Shown here: positions 48,568 to 58,929 of the stretch, one piece after another | How the letters are laid out: the number at the start of each line of letters is the position of its first letter | How positions within the stretch are numbered: position 1 is the stretch's first letter | Assembly: GCF_016907895.1 (NCBI RefSeq) | Contig: NZ_JAFBCV010000006.1 | Location: 62,001 to 126,000 of the forward strand | DNA from: Shouchella xiaoxiensis | GTDB lineage: Bacteria; Bacillota; Bacilli; Bacillales; Bacillaceae_D | Reading direction: 5' to 3' | DNA length: 64,000 nt | Made by a program: the position numbers and the translations under genes | Notes under the pieces: model-generated | Seen by the model: the letters and a program-made list of their open reading frames with translations, nothing else | What the model was told of the DNA's origin: nothing | Databases searched by the model: none

Positions 48568-49905
48568 TTATGTAAAAAGCTTTTTTTGACGCCACTTACC
48601 AAAGCGGTAGTAAAGATATGCAAATAAACTACTTAAGACAAAACTAGTGCCCATACCAATGGCAATCCCTATCTCCTCAAATGTGGAAGAAAATAAGTTT
48701 GTTAAAGGATATCTGAGTACCCAGAGCGAAAGAATATTCAAAGCAAGTACTTGATACATCGCGCCAGCAGCACGAACGATGCCATTTAAGACAAAGTTAA
48801 TGCCTAGAAACGGATAACAGAGAGCGATGATTCTTAAATACGTTGTTCCAAAGTCAACAGCTGCCTCCTCTTGGATAAATAAGCGGATGGCAGGTTCTGC
48901 CAGTATAAAGATAACCAAAGCAATGGCACACATCAGGACAAGGTTGTATACAACAGCTAACCGCGCTAGTTTTTTTAGTCGGTAGAGCTGGGCTGCTCCA
49001 ATTAATTGACCCGCCATGCTATTTACGGCTGTACCTAATGCGGCTGCAGGAAGCATGATTAAACTATCTAATCGCTGCGCTGCACTAAATCCCGCAACGC
49101 TGTCTTCACCAAAAGCAGCGACCGTACCAATGATAGCCGCAATCGCTGCTGAAATCACGACCATCTGCAATGAAGAAGGGATTCCTAAGCGGAAAATCAG
49201 AGAAACTTCCGTCTTTTTAGGTATAGAAGGACGCATGAATGGAATAGACTTAGTTGTATAGACGACATAGGTACCATAAGCAAAGGCCAAGCCTTGTGAG
49301 ATTAGTGTAGCATATGCGGCACCATTAATACCTAGATTAAATACAGAAATGAAGATCGGGTCAAGCACGATGTTTAAGCAAACCGCGAGACCGACGATCT
49401 TTAAGGGTGTTTTGCTATCTCCTAAAGCGCGCAAAACGGTAGAAATAAAGTTATAGCCAACTAAGAATAGCAGACCATAAAAATGAATGGTCAAGTAAGC
49501 TGATGCTCCTTCCATCATGGAAGAAGGCGTACTTAAAAGCGAGAGGATGGCAGGTGCAAACCAGGCTCCAAGCATACTAAGTAATAAAGTTAATAAAAGA
49601 AAGAGGATAATAAAGGCATTAATATAAGCTTTTAAACCAGCTGAATCGTTTCTACCTTTTTGCTGGGAGAGAATGGTTAACACGGCATTGTTTAAGCCGA
49701 GTACGAGTGAAAGAATGGTAAACAAAATCGTACTCGCGATTGCTACAGATCCTAAGGCATTTCCACCAAGCAGATTACCAATCCATAAACTGTCTACTAA
49801 TTGAAATGAAACTTGCAGTAAATTCGTTAAGATAATTGGCCAAGAGAAGAGCAGTAATTTTTTTGTGAGAGAGCCTTGCGTAAAATCAAATTGGCTTTGT
49901 TTCAT
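48568..49905 (-). CDS. MATE-family efflux transporter
   Basis: A 445-residue multidrug and toxin extrusion protein with twelve membrane helices in two related halves. It starts MKQSQFDFTQGSLTKKLLLF, with the typical LLQVSFQLVDSLWIGNLLG in helix 1-2 and VLRALGDSKTPLKIVGLAVC in the first half. In this family export is driven by sodium or proton entry; sodium would suit an alkaliphile, but the sequence does not decide this. The upstream gap to 50031 (126 bp) holds no other gene. Confidence 0.9.
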   Translation of the reverse strand: MKQSQFDFTQGSLTKKLLLFSWPIILTNLLQVSFQLVDSLWIGNLLGGNALGSVAIASTILFTILSLVLGLNNAVLTILSQQKGRNDSAGLKAYINAFIILFLLLTLLLSMLGAWFAPAILSLLSTPSSMMEGASAYLTIHFYGLLFLVGYNFISTVLRALGDSKTPLKIVGLAVCLNIVLDPIFISVFNLGINGAAYATLISQGLAFAYGTYVVYTTKSIPFMRPSIPKKTEVSLIFRLGIPSSLQMVVISAAIAAIIGTVAAFGEDSVAGFSAAQRLDSLIMLPAAALGTAVNSMAGQLIGAAQLYRLKKLARLAVVYNLVLMCAIALVIFILAEPAIRLFIQEEAAVDFGTTYLRIIALCYPFLGINFVLNGIVRAAGAMYQVLALNILSLWVLRYPLTNLFSSTFEEIGIAIGMGTSFVLSSLFAYLYYRFGKWRQKKLFT

Positions 49906-50031
49906 AGAATCGTACCTTTCTTCGTTGCTTCACGTTAAGTCAATCCTTACAAAATCTTAAACTGCGCTTAATGCTAACTCAATTTTAATCTCATAGACTA
50001 ACAATAGAAAGGATAAAAGGAGGCAATTAAG

Positions 50032-50160
50032 ATGGAAGAGAAGTTTCAGGATGAAATGGGTGAGAACCTCGTTGTTGGAACCGTATGGGCGCTTGTAATT
50101 AGTCTTCCGGTCTGGGCAGGTATTATATTCCTCGTATATCGCTTCGTTCTTTCGTTTTAA
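50032..50160 (+). CDS. Small single-span membrane protein (42 aa)
   Basis: A 42-residue protein MEEKFQDEMGENLVVGTVWA..., with an acidic N-terminus and one membrane helix (about residues 14-38). AAAGGAGG lies eight bases before the ATG, among the best start signals in this region, and a terminator-like hairpin follows at 50200. It is divergent from the MATE gene. Unrecognised; probably real because of the start signal. Confidence 0.6.
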   Translation: MEEKFQDEMGENLVVGTVWALVISLPVWAGIIFLVYRFVLSF

Positions 50161-50199
50161 GTAGCAAGATTTTTCCTTTATAAAGAGTTTATTAAGACT

Positions 50200-50232
50200 C
50201 AGTAGTGCTCATGGAGCAACTGCTGTTTTTTT
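50200..50232 (+). terminator. Terminator-like hairpin
   Basis: CAGTAGTGCTC (50200-50210) and GAGCAACTGCTG (50214-50225) pair with one bulge, followed by seven T. Confidence 0.7.
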
Positions 50233-50303
50233 GTTTTTGTAAAAAGCACGTAATAAGTGGGATTTTACGGGGTTTGTATTTACCGTTTTCGCTAAATGAT
50301 GTA

Positions 50304-50318
50304 TGATAATGATTATCA
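50304..50318. promoter_or_regulatory. Fur box of the siderophore permease operon
   Basis: TGATAATGATTATCA is a perfect match to the Bacillus 7-1-7 Fur box, 33 bp upstream of the first permease gene. It implies repression when iron is sufficient. Confidence 0.92.
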
Positions 50319-50351
50319 ATACTACTAAGTAGATAAAAGGGTAAATGGTGT

Positions 50352-51398
50352 ATGGGAAGAGAATCGACAGAGACAACTTTAGAAAAAACGAAAGCGCGCT
50401 CGAAACCATTAAGCGCGGTGCTCGTCATGTTTGGAGGGCTATTGCTCTTAGGAATAGCGTTGGTTCTGTCGATTTTGTATGGCGCAGCCCAAATTGACCT
50501 TCAGACAGTTAGGCAAGCTATATTTCAATTTGATTCAAGTGTAACCGAACACCAGATTATCCATGATATACGTATCCCGCGAGCTCTCGGTGCAGCGCTT
50601 GTTGGAAGTTTTCTGGCGGTATCAGGAGCAATTATGCAAGGAATGACGAGAAATCCCCTTGCTGAACCATCGATTATGGGCGTTATGGACGGTGCAGCAT
50701 TAGCGATTGCCATTATGTTTGCTTTTAGCGCATCGGTTTCAGGCACAAGCCTAATGTTTGCTGCTTTTATCGGAGCGGGAGCGGGTGCTGCTTTTGTATT
50801 TATGATTGGTTCGCTCGCGCGAGGGGGCTTATCACCTGCAAAACTTGCGTTAGCGGGCGTTACTGTTGGTGCTTTTTTAAGCGCCATATCATCAGGAATT
50901 GCCATCTATTTTAATGTGTCACAAGACATAAGCTTTTGGTTCGCTGGTGGTTTAGCTGGTATGAGTTGGGCGAATATCCGCTTACTGATTCCCGTAGCGA
51001 TTGTTGGTTTACTGCTTGCTCTATTCTTATCCCGTTCAGTTACCGTAATGAGCTTGGGGGAAGATGTTGCAAAAGGACTCGGGCAACGAATTTTTATTAT
51101 AAAAGTACTTGGCGTCATTGTTGTGCTCTTGCTTACTGGAGCAGGCGTTGCGGTTGCGGGAGCAATTGGCTTTATTGGACTTGTTATCCCACATATTACG
51201 AGAGGATTGGTTGGCGTTGATTATCGCTTTATCATCCCTTGTTCAGCCGTGCTTGGGGCACTGCTACTCGTAATGGCAGATCTTGCCTCTCGGCTAGTGA
51301 ATGCACCATTTGAAACGCCAGTTGGTGCGATGACTGCGTTAATCGGCGTGCCGTTCTTCCTTTATTTAGCTAGACGAGAAGGGAGAGGGCTTAAGTGA
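50352..51398 (+). CDS. Iron-siderophore ABC permease, FecCD family (first)
   Basis: A 348-residue permease with about nine to ten membrane helices. FecCD landmarks are RIPRALGAALVGSFLAVSGA, MQGMTRNPLAEPSIMG, the ATPase-contact loop near SLGEDVAKGLGQR and GFIGLVIPHITRGLVG. It is most like the YfiZ/YfhA-type permeases for hydroxamate-citrate siderophores, but the ligand cannot be read. The Fur box lies upstream, and the end overlaps the second permease by 4 bp. Confidence 0.9.
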   Translation: MGRESTETTLEKTKARSKPLSAVLVMFGGLLLLGIALVLSILYGAAQIDLQTVRQAIFQFDSSVTEHQIIHDIRIPRALGAALVGSFLAVSGAIMQGMTRNPLAEPSIMGVMDGAALAIAIMFAFSASVSGTSLMFAAFIGAGAGAAFVFMIGSLARGGLSPAKLALAGVTVGAFLSAISSGIAIYFNVSQDISFWFAGGLAGMSWANIRLLIPVAIVGLLLALFLSRSVTVMSLGEDVAKGLGQRIFIIKVLGVIVVLLLTGAGVAVAGAIGFIGLVIPHITRGLVGVDYRFIIPCSAVLGALLLVMADLASRLVNAPFETPVGAMTALIGVPFFLYLARREGRGLK

Positions 51399-52408
51399 AG
51401 AAACGTTTCTTGCAAAACCCGAAGTGGGTTATTCCGACTCTTGTCATAGCGATTATTGTTCTCTTTTTTATCAGCTTGCAAACAGGGTCAATTCCGATTG
51501 GGACCGTCGATGTACTGCGGACTATCGTTGGAAATGGAACTGATCAGCATCAGCTCGTATTGTTTGAATTCCGATTACCGCGGATGGTGATTGCTCTATT
51601 AATTGGAGCAGCACTTGCAGTTTCAGGTGCAATTCTACAGAGTGTTTCACAAAATGAGCTCGCTGATCCAGGCATACTGGGAATAAATACGGGGGCTGGA
51701 CTCGCAGTCGTTATTTTTATTTATTTCTTTCAAGGGTCACTTGTTGGTCTTGGAAGTTTATCAATATTTATCATGCCGTTCTTTGCGCTGATTGGAGCCG
51801 TCTTTGCTGCTTTCCTTATCTACGTGTTTGCTTGGAAAAAAGGCATTACGCCGGTTCGTTTAATCTTAGTCGGCATCGGCATTAACGCCGCGTTTAGTGC
51901 GTTATTAATCGTCATTCAGTTGCGAATGGAACCAAATGATTTTATGCAGGCAACCATTTGGTTAACCGGAAGCATTTGGGGCACGACCTGGTCCTATGTA
52001 TGGGCTATCCTACCGTGGGTTCTAATTCTAATACCAATTGCTTTCTATAAAGCTCGGACATTAAATGTGATGCAGATAGGCACCCAGTCAGCTGTTTCAC
52101 TAGGTGTTCCGATTGAGAAAGAAAGACGGACCTTATTGCTTGTTGCAGTCAGTCTCGCTGCTGCGGGGGTTGCGGTAGGGGGAGGCATTGCTTTTCTTGG
52201 CCTTGTTGCACCACATATCGCACGTCGCTTAGTCGGTCCTAAGCATCAGGTGATGATTCCAACTGCTGCTTTAATTGGCGCGTTGCTCTTACTTGTCGCA
52301 GATATGATTGGTCGGAACTTACTTGCACCTTCGGAAATACCGGTAGGCATCATTATCGCCATTCTCGGTGCTCCATACTTTTTATATTTGTTAATGCGTA
52401 CACCTTAA
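51395..52408 (+). CDS. Iron-siderophore ABC permease, FecCD family (second)
   Basis: A 337-residue second permease that would pair with the first. It shows RLPRMVIALLIGAALAVSGA, LQSVSQNELADPGILG, the QSAVSLGVPIEKER loop and GLVAPHIARRLVG. It starts at GTG inside the end of the preceding gene. No substrate-binding lipoprotein gene is found in the operon; it must be encoded elsewhere. Confidence 0.9.
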   Translation: MKKRFLQNPKWVIPTLVIAIIVLFFISLQTGSIPIGTVDVLRTIVGNGTDQHQLVLFEFRLPRMVIALLIGAALAVSGAILQSVSQNELADPGILGINTGAGLAVVIFIYFFQGSLVGLGSLSIFIMPFFALIGAVFAAFLIYVFAWKKGITPVRLILVGIGINAAFSALLIVIQLRMEPNDFMQATIWLTGSIWGTTWSYVWAILPWVLILIPIAFYKARTLNVMQIGTQSAVSLGVPIEKERRTLLLVAVSLAAAGVAVGGGIAFLGLVAPHIARRLVGPKHQVMIPTAALIGALLLLVADMIGRNLLAPSEIPVGIIIAILGAPYFLYLLMRTP

Positions 52409-52421
52409 GGAGGAAACGAAT

Positions 52422-53252
52422 TTGTCACGTTTATCGACGAAGCAACTTTCAATTGGTTATGAAAAAAGAGAAATTGTCAGCGATTTGCATTTACACATAC
52501 CAGACGGAAAAATTACGACGATAATAGGTCCAAACGGATGTGGGAAATCAACGATTCTTAAAACGATTGCTCGTATCTTGCAAGCTTCAAAAGGAGCTGT
52601 TTATCTGGACGGGAAATCAATTCATAAACAGTCTACAAAAGAAATTGCAAAAAAAATGGCTGTTTTGCCACAGTCACCTGAAGCACCTAATGGACTTACG
52701 GTACAAGAACTTGTTGCTTATGGACGTTATCCTCACCAAAAAGGGTTCGGACAATTAAAAGAGTATGATCGAGAAATAATTCAATGGGCATTAGAACAAA
52801 CAAATATGGAAGAGTTTGCAGAACGTTCGATTGAAGCATTATCAGGTGGACAAAGACAGCGGGTTTGGATTGCGATGGCGCTGGCGCAGGAAACCGATAT
52901 CTTGCTTCTGGATGAACCGACAACATACTTGGACCTTGCTCATCAACTAGAAGTGCTTCAAGTATTGGAGCGTTTGAACCAAGACCAAAAACGAACGATT
53001 GTAATGGTCATCCATGATTTAAATCATGCAGCTCGTTTTGCCGATTATATGGTCTCCATTCGCGATGGCAAAATTATGAAAGAGGGCAGCCCTGACGATG
53101 TTATGAACGCAGATGTTTTACGCGATGTTTTTCAGATTGACGCAAGCATTGTGACTGACCCTCGAACAGGAAAGCCTGTATGTTTAACCTATGATCTCAT
53201 TAATCAGCAACAAGAACAGGAATTTACTAACCGAGTACCAGCGTTCGCTTAA
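52422..53252 (+). CDS. Iron-siderophore ABC ATPase, FecE/YusV-like
   Basis: A 276-residue ATPase: Walker A GPNGCGKST, Q-loop LPQSPEAPNGLTV followed by VAYGRYPHQ (hallmark of siderophore and cobalamin ATPases), signature LSGGQRQRVWIAMAL, Walker B LLLDEPTTYLDLAHQ and IHDLNHAARFAD. The start is TTG after AAGGAGG. In B. subtilis YusV serves several siderophore permeases; here the ATPase gene is part of the permease operon. Confidence 0.92.
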   Translation: MSRLSTKQLSIGYEKREIVSDLHLHIPDGKITTIIGPNGCGKSTILKTIARILQASKGAVYLDGKSIHKQSTKEIAKKMAVLPQSPEAPNGLTVQELVAYGRYPHQKGFGQLKEYDREIIQWALEQTNMEEFAERSIEALSGGQRQRVWIAMALAQETDILLLDEPTTYLDLAHQLEVLQVLERLNQDQKRTIVMVIHDLNHAARFADYMVSIRDGKIMKEGSPDDVMNADVLRDVFQIDASIVTDPRTGKPVCLTYDLINQQQEQEFTNRVPAFA

Positions 53253-53269
53253 TGACGCTGGTTTTTTTT
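53237..53269 (+). terminator. Terminator overlapping the ATPase stop codon
   Basis: ACCAGCGT (53237-53244), inside the 3' end of the gene, pairs with ACGCTGGT (53254-53261), followed by eight T. Confidence 0.85.
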
Positions 53270-53304
53270 AAGAAGAAATCGGATGAGTGGTTGGATTCAT
53301 TGGT

Positions 53305-53319
53305 TGATTCTCATTATCA
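53305..53319. promoter_or_regulatory. Second, weaker Fur-box-like site
   Basis: TGATTCTCATTATCA matches the 7-1-7 Fur box at 13 of 15 positions. It lies about 90 bp upstream of the small-RNA promoter and may be an auxiliary site. Confidence 0.4.
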
Positions 53320-53397
53320 ATTGAAGTGAAAACGTCTTAGTAAGCGGGAACTAAACGTTTAAGCGATTACGTGTATTAAACTAATTGAGAAAAACAG

Positions 53398-53426
53398 TTG
53401 ACAATGATAATGAGATTCGTTATCAT
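53398..53426 (+). promoter_or_regulatory. Fur-controlled promoter of the candidate small RNA
   Basis: TTGACA (53398-53403), exactly 17 bp, then TATCAT (53421-53426). The spacer is occupied by GATAATGAGATTCGTTATC (53406-53424), an inverted repeat that matches the 19-bp Fur consensus GATAATGATAATCATTATC at most positions. Confidence 0.75.
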
Positions 53427-53432
53427 TTACTT

Positions 53433-53511
53433 ACAACGTGATACATACACGTCTGGTCGATATAGACCCCCTTATAGATGTCTTCGCTTTCGAGCGGAGG
53501 CTATTTTTTGG
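53433..53511 (+). ncRNA. Candidate iron-responsive small RNA (FsrA-like)
   Basis: A transcript starting about seven bases after the -10 box would be close to 80 nt. It would hold a 5' hairpin (CGTG 53437-53440 with CACG 53448-53451), an unpaired C-rich tract TAGACCCCCTTATAG and an intrinsic terminator (CTTCGCT, TTCG loop, AGCGGAG, with outer ATAG/CTAT pairing, then TTTTTT). No open reading frame with a start signal fits inside. Size, Fur control and the C-rich single-stranded stretch resemble B. subtilis FsrA, which pairs with mRNA ribosome binding sites under iron limitation. Homology to FsrA is inferred from these features, not aligned. Confidence 0.65.
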
Positions 53512-53577
53512 TTTTAGATAATGAAAGTAGAAAGAAATGGTTAGCATAGAAAAGAAACTCAAAAAGGAGTTTATTTT

Positions 53578-53730
53578 ATGCTATCAGTAGATGAAGTATA
53601 TTTATTCCAACGAGAATTAGGTCGTTTAGAAGAAGAAAAACAGAGCAAAGAGCTTGAGGAGAAATACAAAGTTTTTTTAGATGAACAGATTGATTTGCTC
53701 CAATCCATTTTAGATGAATACATGAGGTAA
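53578..53730 (+). CDS. Small acidic helical protein (50 aa)
   Basis: A 50-residue protein starting MLSVDEVYLFQRELGRLEEE, almost all charged helix and probably coiled-coil. AAAAAGGAG stands before the ATG. It follows the small-RNA terminator by about 65 bp, so it has its own promoter or is read through. I do not recognise it; it does not look like the Fur-regulated FbpA/B proteins. Confidence 0.55.
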   Translation: MLSVDEVYLFQRELGRLEEEKQSKELEEKYKVFLDEQIDLLQSILDEYMR

Positions 53731-53907
53731 TCTTTTAAGAGAAATCTGGCATAACGAAACGTCGTGTGCGAGATTTTTTTCTAGTTGAAAAAACAAGCCA
53801 GAAATTAAGAGATTTTCATTTATTGTATAGAGGACATAAGATGCGAACTTTGTTATAATATCAGACAGAACGAACGTACGTGTAGAAGCGACGGTTAAAG
53901 GAGGAGC

Positions 53908-53919
53908 ATGCTTACTTAA
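53908..53919 (+). other. Three-codon minigene in the pcrB leader
   Basis: The strongest Shine-Dalgarno before pcrB (AAAGGAGGAG, 53897-53906) does not serve pcrB, which starts 27 bases later. Directly after it comes ATGCTTACTTAA, an ATG with two further codons and a stop. It could be a re-initiation leader or chance. Confidence 0.3.
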
Positions 53920-53932
53920 GTGAGCGCAACGT

Positions 53933-54634
53933 ATGAAAAATGTTGATGAATGGTCTCATGTATTTAAGCTTGATCCTAATAAAGAGATTAGTGATGAGCA
54001 ATTAGAAGCGGTTTGTGAATCAGGAACGGATGCGATCATTGTTGGTGGCACTGATGGCATTACGCTCGATAACACATTATCTATATTGGTCAGAGTTCGT
54101 CGTTACCCTGTAACAGTGGCGCTTGAAGTATCGGCGCTTGAAGCAATTACGCCTGGGTTTGATTACTATATGATTCCTTCAGTGATGAACAGCCAAGATG
54201 TTGAGTGGATCCTTGGACAACACCATGCAGCAGTAAAAGACTATGGTGAACTTATCCAGTGGGATGAGCTTATTATTGAAGGGTATTGTGTGTTAAATAA
54301 AGACGCGAAAGTGGCTCAGTTGACGAATGCTACAACAGAGCTAACGGAGGACGATGTATTGGCATATGCTCGATTAGCAGAGAATATGTACCGGTTCCCT
54401 TTCTTCTATTTAGAGTATAGCGGTATGCAAGGGTCTGTTGAGCTTGTTGAGCGAGTGCAAAACGTATTAAAGGAAACAAAGCTTATTTACGGTGGTGGCA
54501 TTACCACAGCTGCGGATGCGAGCAAGTTTGCTAAGTCAGCGGATGTTGTCGTAATCGGTGATGCGATTTATACAGATTTAAACCAAGCATTAAAGACGGT
54601 TCAGGCTGTCAAAGAGGTTAGAGGCGGTGTATAA
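53933..54634 (+). CDS. pcrB: Heptaprenylglyceryl phosphate synthase
   Basis: Joins a C35 prenyl group to glycerol-1-phosphate, making an archaeal-type ether lipid precursor in Bacillaceae. The 233-residue TIM barrel starts [20 protein letters not shown] and carries [22 protein letters not shown] and [17 protein letters not shown] (phosphate site). It is the first gene of pcrB-pcrA-ligA-camS and lies 2 bp before pcrA. The match of its N-terminus to family members fixes the start, despite a poor ribosome binding site. Confidence 0.95.
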   Translation: MKNVDEWSHVFKLDPNKEISDEQLEAVCESGTDAIIVGGTDGITLDNTLSILVRVRRYPVTVALEVSALEAITPGFDYYMIPSVMNSQDVEWILGQHHAAVKDYGELIQWDELIIEGYCVLNKDAKVAQLTNATTELTEDDVLAYARLAENMYRFPFFYLEYSGMQGSVELVERVQNVLKETKLIYGGGITTAADASKFAKSADVVVIGDAIYTDLNQALKTVQAVKEVRGGV

Positions 54635-54636
54635 CG

Positions 54637-56880
54637 ATGCAAGAAACAATAATTGAACGGATGTTATCCGGATTAAATCCAGAGCAACGAAAAGCGGTAG
54701 TTCATACGGATGGGCCTCTGCTCTTAATGGCAGGAGCAGGTAGTGGGAAGACGCGTGTCTTAACTCATCGAATCAGCTATTTACTCCGAAAAAATCAAAC
54801 CCCACCTTGGGCAGTTCTTGCGCTGACGTTTACGAATAAAGCAGCACGTGAAATGAAAGACCGAGTCATTGATTTAGTAGGACCAATTGCTGAAGACATT
54901 TGGATTTCGACATTTCACTCTATGTGTGTTCGTATCCTGCGTAGAGACATTGATCGAATAGGCTACACACGAAATTTTACCATTCTAGATTCTTCGGATC
55001 AGTTATCGGTTATTAAACAAATCCTAAAGAATAAAAACTTAGATACAAAAAAGTTCGACCCGAGAGCGATACTCGGTATTATTTCGAGTGCGAAAAACGA
55101 GCTGCAAACAGCAAAGCAATTTAACAAACAGCAACAAGAGATGTTTCAACAAGTAGCTGGTGAAGTTTATGTTGAGTACGAAAAACGTCTCAAAGTAAAC
55201 AATGCACTTGATTTTGATGATTTAATCATGAAGACGATTCAGCTTTTCGCCGATGTGCCAGAAGTATTGGAATTTTATCAACGGAAGTTTCAATACATTC
55301 ATGTGGATGAGTATCAAGATACCAACAAGGCGCAGTACAAGCTGGTAAAAATGATTGCGGATCGCTTGCAGAATATTTGTGTTGTCGGTGACTCTGATCA
55401 ATCGATCTATGCTTGGCGTGGGGCGGACATTCAGAATATCCTCTCGTTCGAAAAAGATTACCCTGATGCAACCGTCATTTTACTTGAACAGAACTATCGT
55501 TCAACGAAAACAATCTTAGATGCAGCAAATCAGGTCATTTCGAATAACGGAAATCGCAAGCCGAAGAATCTGTGGACGGAAAATCAAGACGGTCCAAAGA
55601 TTGGTGTGTTCGAAGGGGCAACCGAACAAGCAGAAGCTCAGTTTGTTGTTGAGAAAATTAAAGAAGCAGCAAAGGAAGATGACAATTTCTCATACCGCGA
55701 TGTGGCGATTCTTTACCGGACAAATGCTCAGTCTCGTATTATTGAGGAATATTTTGTGAAGTCTAATCTTGACTACAACATTATTGGCGGCACGAAGTTC
55801 TACGATCGGAAAGAGATTAAAGACGTACTTGCTTACTTACGCCTGGTGTCGAATCCAGAAGACGATATTAGCTTAACGCGCGTCATCAATGTACCGAAGC
55901 GCGGAATTGGTGCGACAACGGTAGATAAAATCGCAGCATATGCTGAATCCAATGGTTTATCGATGTACCGTGCTTTAAGTGAAGCGGATCAAATTGGCGT
56001 AACAGCAAGAGCGTATACCAAATTAATCGAGTTTCGCGATCATGTAAGCAACTGGGTGCAGCAGCAGGATTATCTTTCTGTAACAGAACTCGTTGAGCAA
56101 CTGCTCGATCAAACGGGATACCGTGATATGTTAAAAGCAGAACAATCGATCGAAGCGCAGTCTCGATTGGAAAACATAGATGAATTTATAACCGTAACAA
56201 CTGAATTTGAAAAAAGAAGTGAGGAAAAAGATCTCGTATCTTTCCTAACCGATTTAGCGCTAGTTGCTGACATTGACCAGCTAGATAACGAGGAAGAGGA
56301 CGTTCAAAAAGATGCGATCACGTTGATGACACTCCATTCAGCTAAAGGACTTGAGTTTCCTTATGTCTTTTTAATTGGAATGGAAGAAGGCGTCTTTCCT
56401 CATAGCCGTTCTTTATTTGAACAAACAGAAATGGAAGAAGAGCGTCGCCTTGCATATGTAGGAATTACAAGGGCAGAGAAGCAGCTTTATTTAACAAACG
56501 CGAAAGTGCGGATGCTCTATGGCCGAACGAACTCGAATCCATCTTCACGGTTTATAGCAGAAATTCCAGAAGCATTGTTAGATACCGATGCAATGCCTAC
56601 TTGGACCAGTCAAAGTGGAACAAGAAGTGCAACAGCGGCAGCAAGTCGCGTTCGTTCAAGCGTGTATAGTCAACCAGCAGGTCGTTCTGCGATGGTGACA
56701 ACAGGCGGTGAATCATTTGCATGGGCCGTTGGTGATAAAGCCGCCCACAAAAAGTGGGGGACTGGGACAGTTGTTAGTATTCGTGGCGAAGGTGATTCAG
56801 TTGAGCTAGATATTGCGTTTACGCCACCTACTGGGATTAAACGATTGTTTGCGAAGTTTGCCCCAATAACGAAAGTATAA
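54637..56880 (+). CDS. pcrA: ATP-dependent DNA helicase PcrA
   Basis: The UvrD/Rep-type 3'-5' helicase of Gram-positives, essential for rolling-circle plasmid replication and for removing RecA. The 747-residue protein has Walker [22 protein letters not shown] (Ia), [11 protein letters not shown] (II), [15 protein letters not shown] (III), [13 protein letters not shown] (IV), [20 protein letters not shown] (V) and [13 protein letters not shown] (VI). The C-terminal ~100 residues end in a basic Tudor-like segment ([15 protein letters not shown]) used for RNA polymerase contact. Confidence 0.97.
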   Translation: MQETIIERMLSGLNPEQRKAVVHTDGPLLLMAGAGSGKTRVLTHRISYLLRKNQTPPWAVLALTFTNKAAREMKDRVIDLVGPIAEDIWISTFHSMCVRILRRDIDRIGYTRNFTILDSSDQLSVIKQILKNKNLDTKKFDPRAILGIISSAKNELQTAKQFNKQQQEMFQQVAGEVYVEYEKRLKVNNALDFDDLIMKTIQLFADVPEVLEFYQRKFQYIHVDEYQDTNKAQYKLVKMIADRLQNICVVGDSDQSIYAWRGADIQNILSFEKDYPDATVILLEQNYRSTKTILDAANQVISNNGNRKPKNLWTENQDGPKIGVFEGATEQAEAQFVVEKIKEAAKEDDNFSYRDVAILYRTNAQSRIIEEYFVKSNLDYNIIGGTKFYDRKEIKDVLAYLRLVSNPEDDISLTRVINVPKRGIGATTVDKIAAYAESNGLSMYRALSEADQIGVTARAYTKLIEFRDHVSNWVQQQDYLSVTELVEQLLDQTGYRDMLKAEQSIEAQSRLENIDEFITVTTEFEKRSEEKDLVSFLTDLALVADIDQLDNEEEDVQKDAITLMTLHSAKGLEFPYVFLIGMEEGVFPHSRSLFEQTEMEEERRLAYVGITRAEKQLYLTNAKVRMLYGRTNSNPSSRFIAEIPEALLDTDAMPTWTSQSGTRSATAAASRVRSSVYSQPAGRSAMVTTGGESFAWAVGDKAAHKKWGTGTVVSIRGEGDSVELDIAFTPPTGIKRLFAKFAPITKV

Positions 56881-58914
<2,034 letters not shown>

Positions 58915-58929
58915 AAAGGAGCTTGTTCA

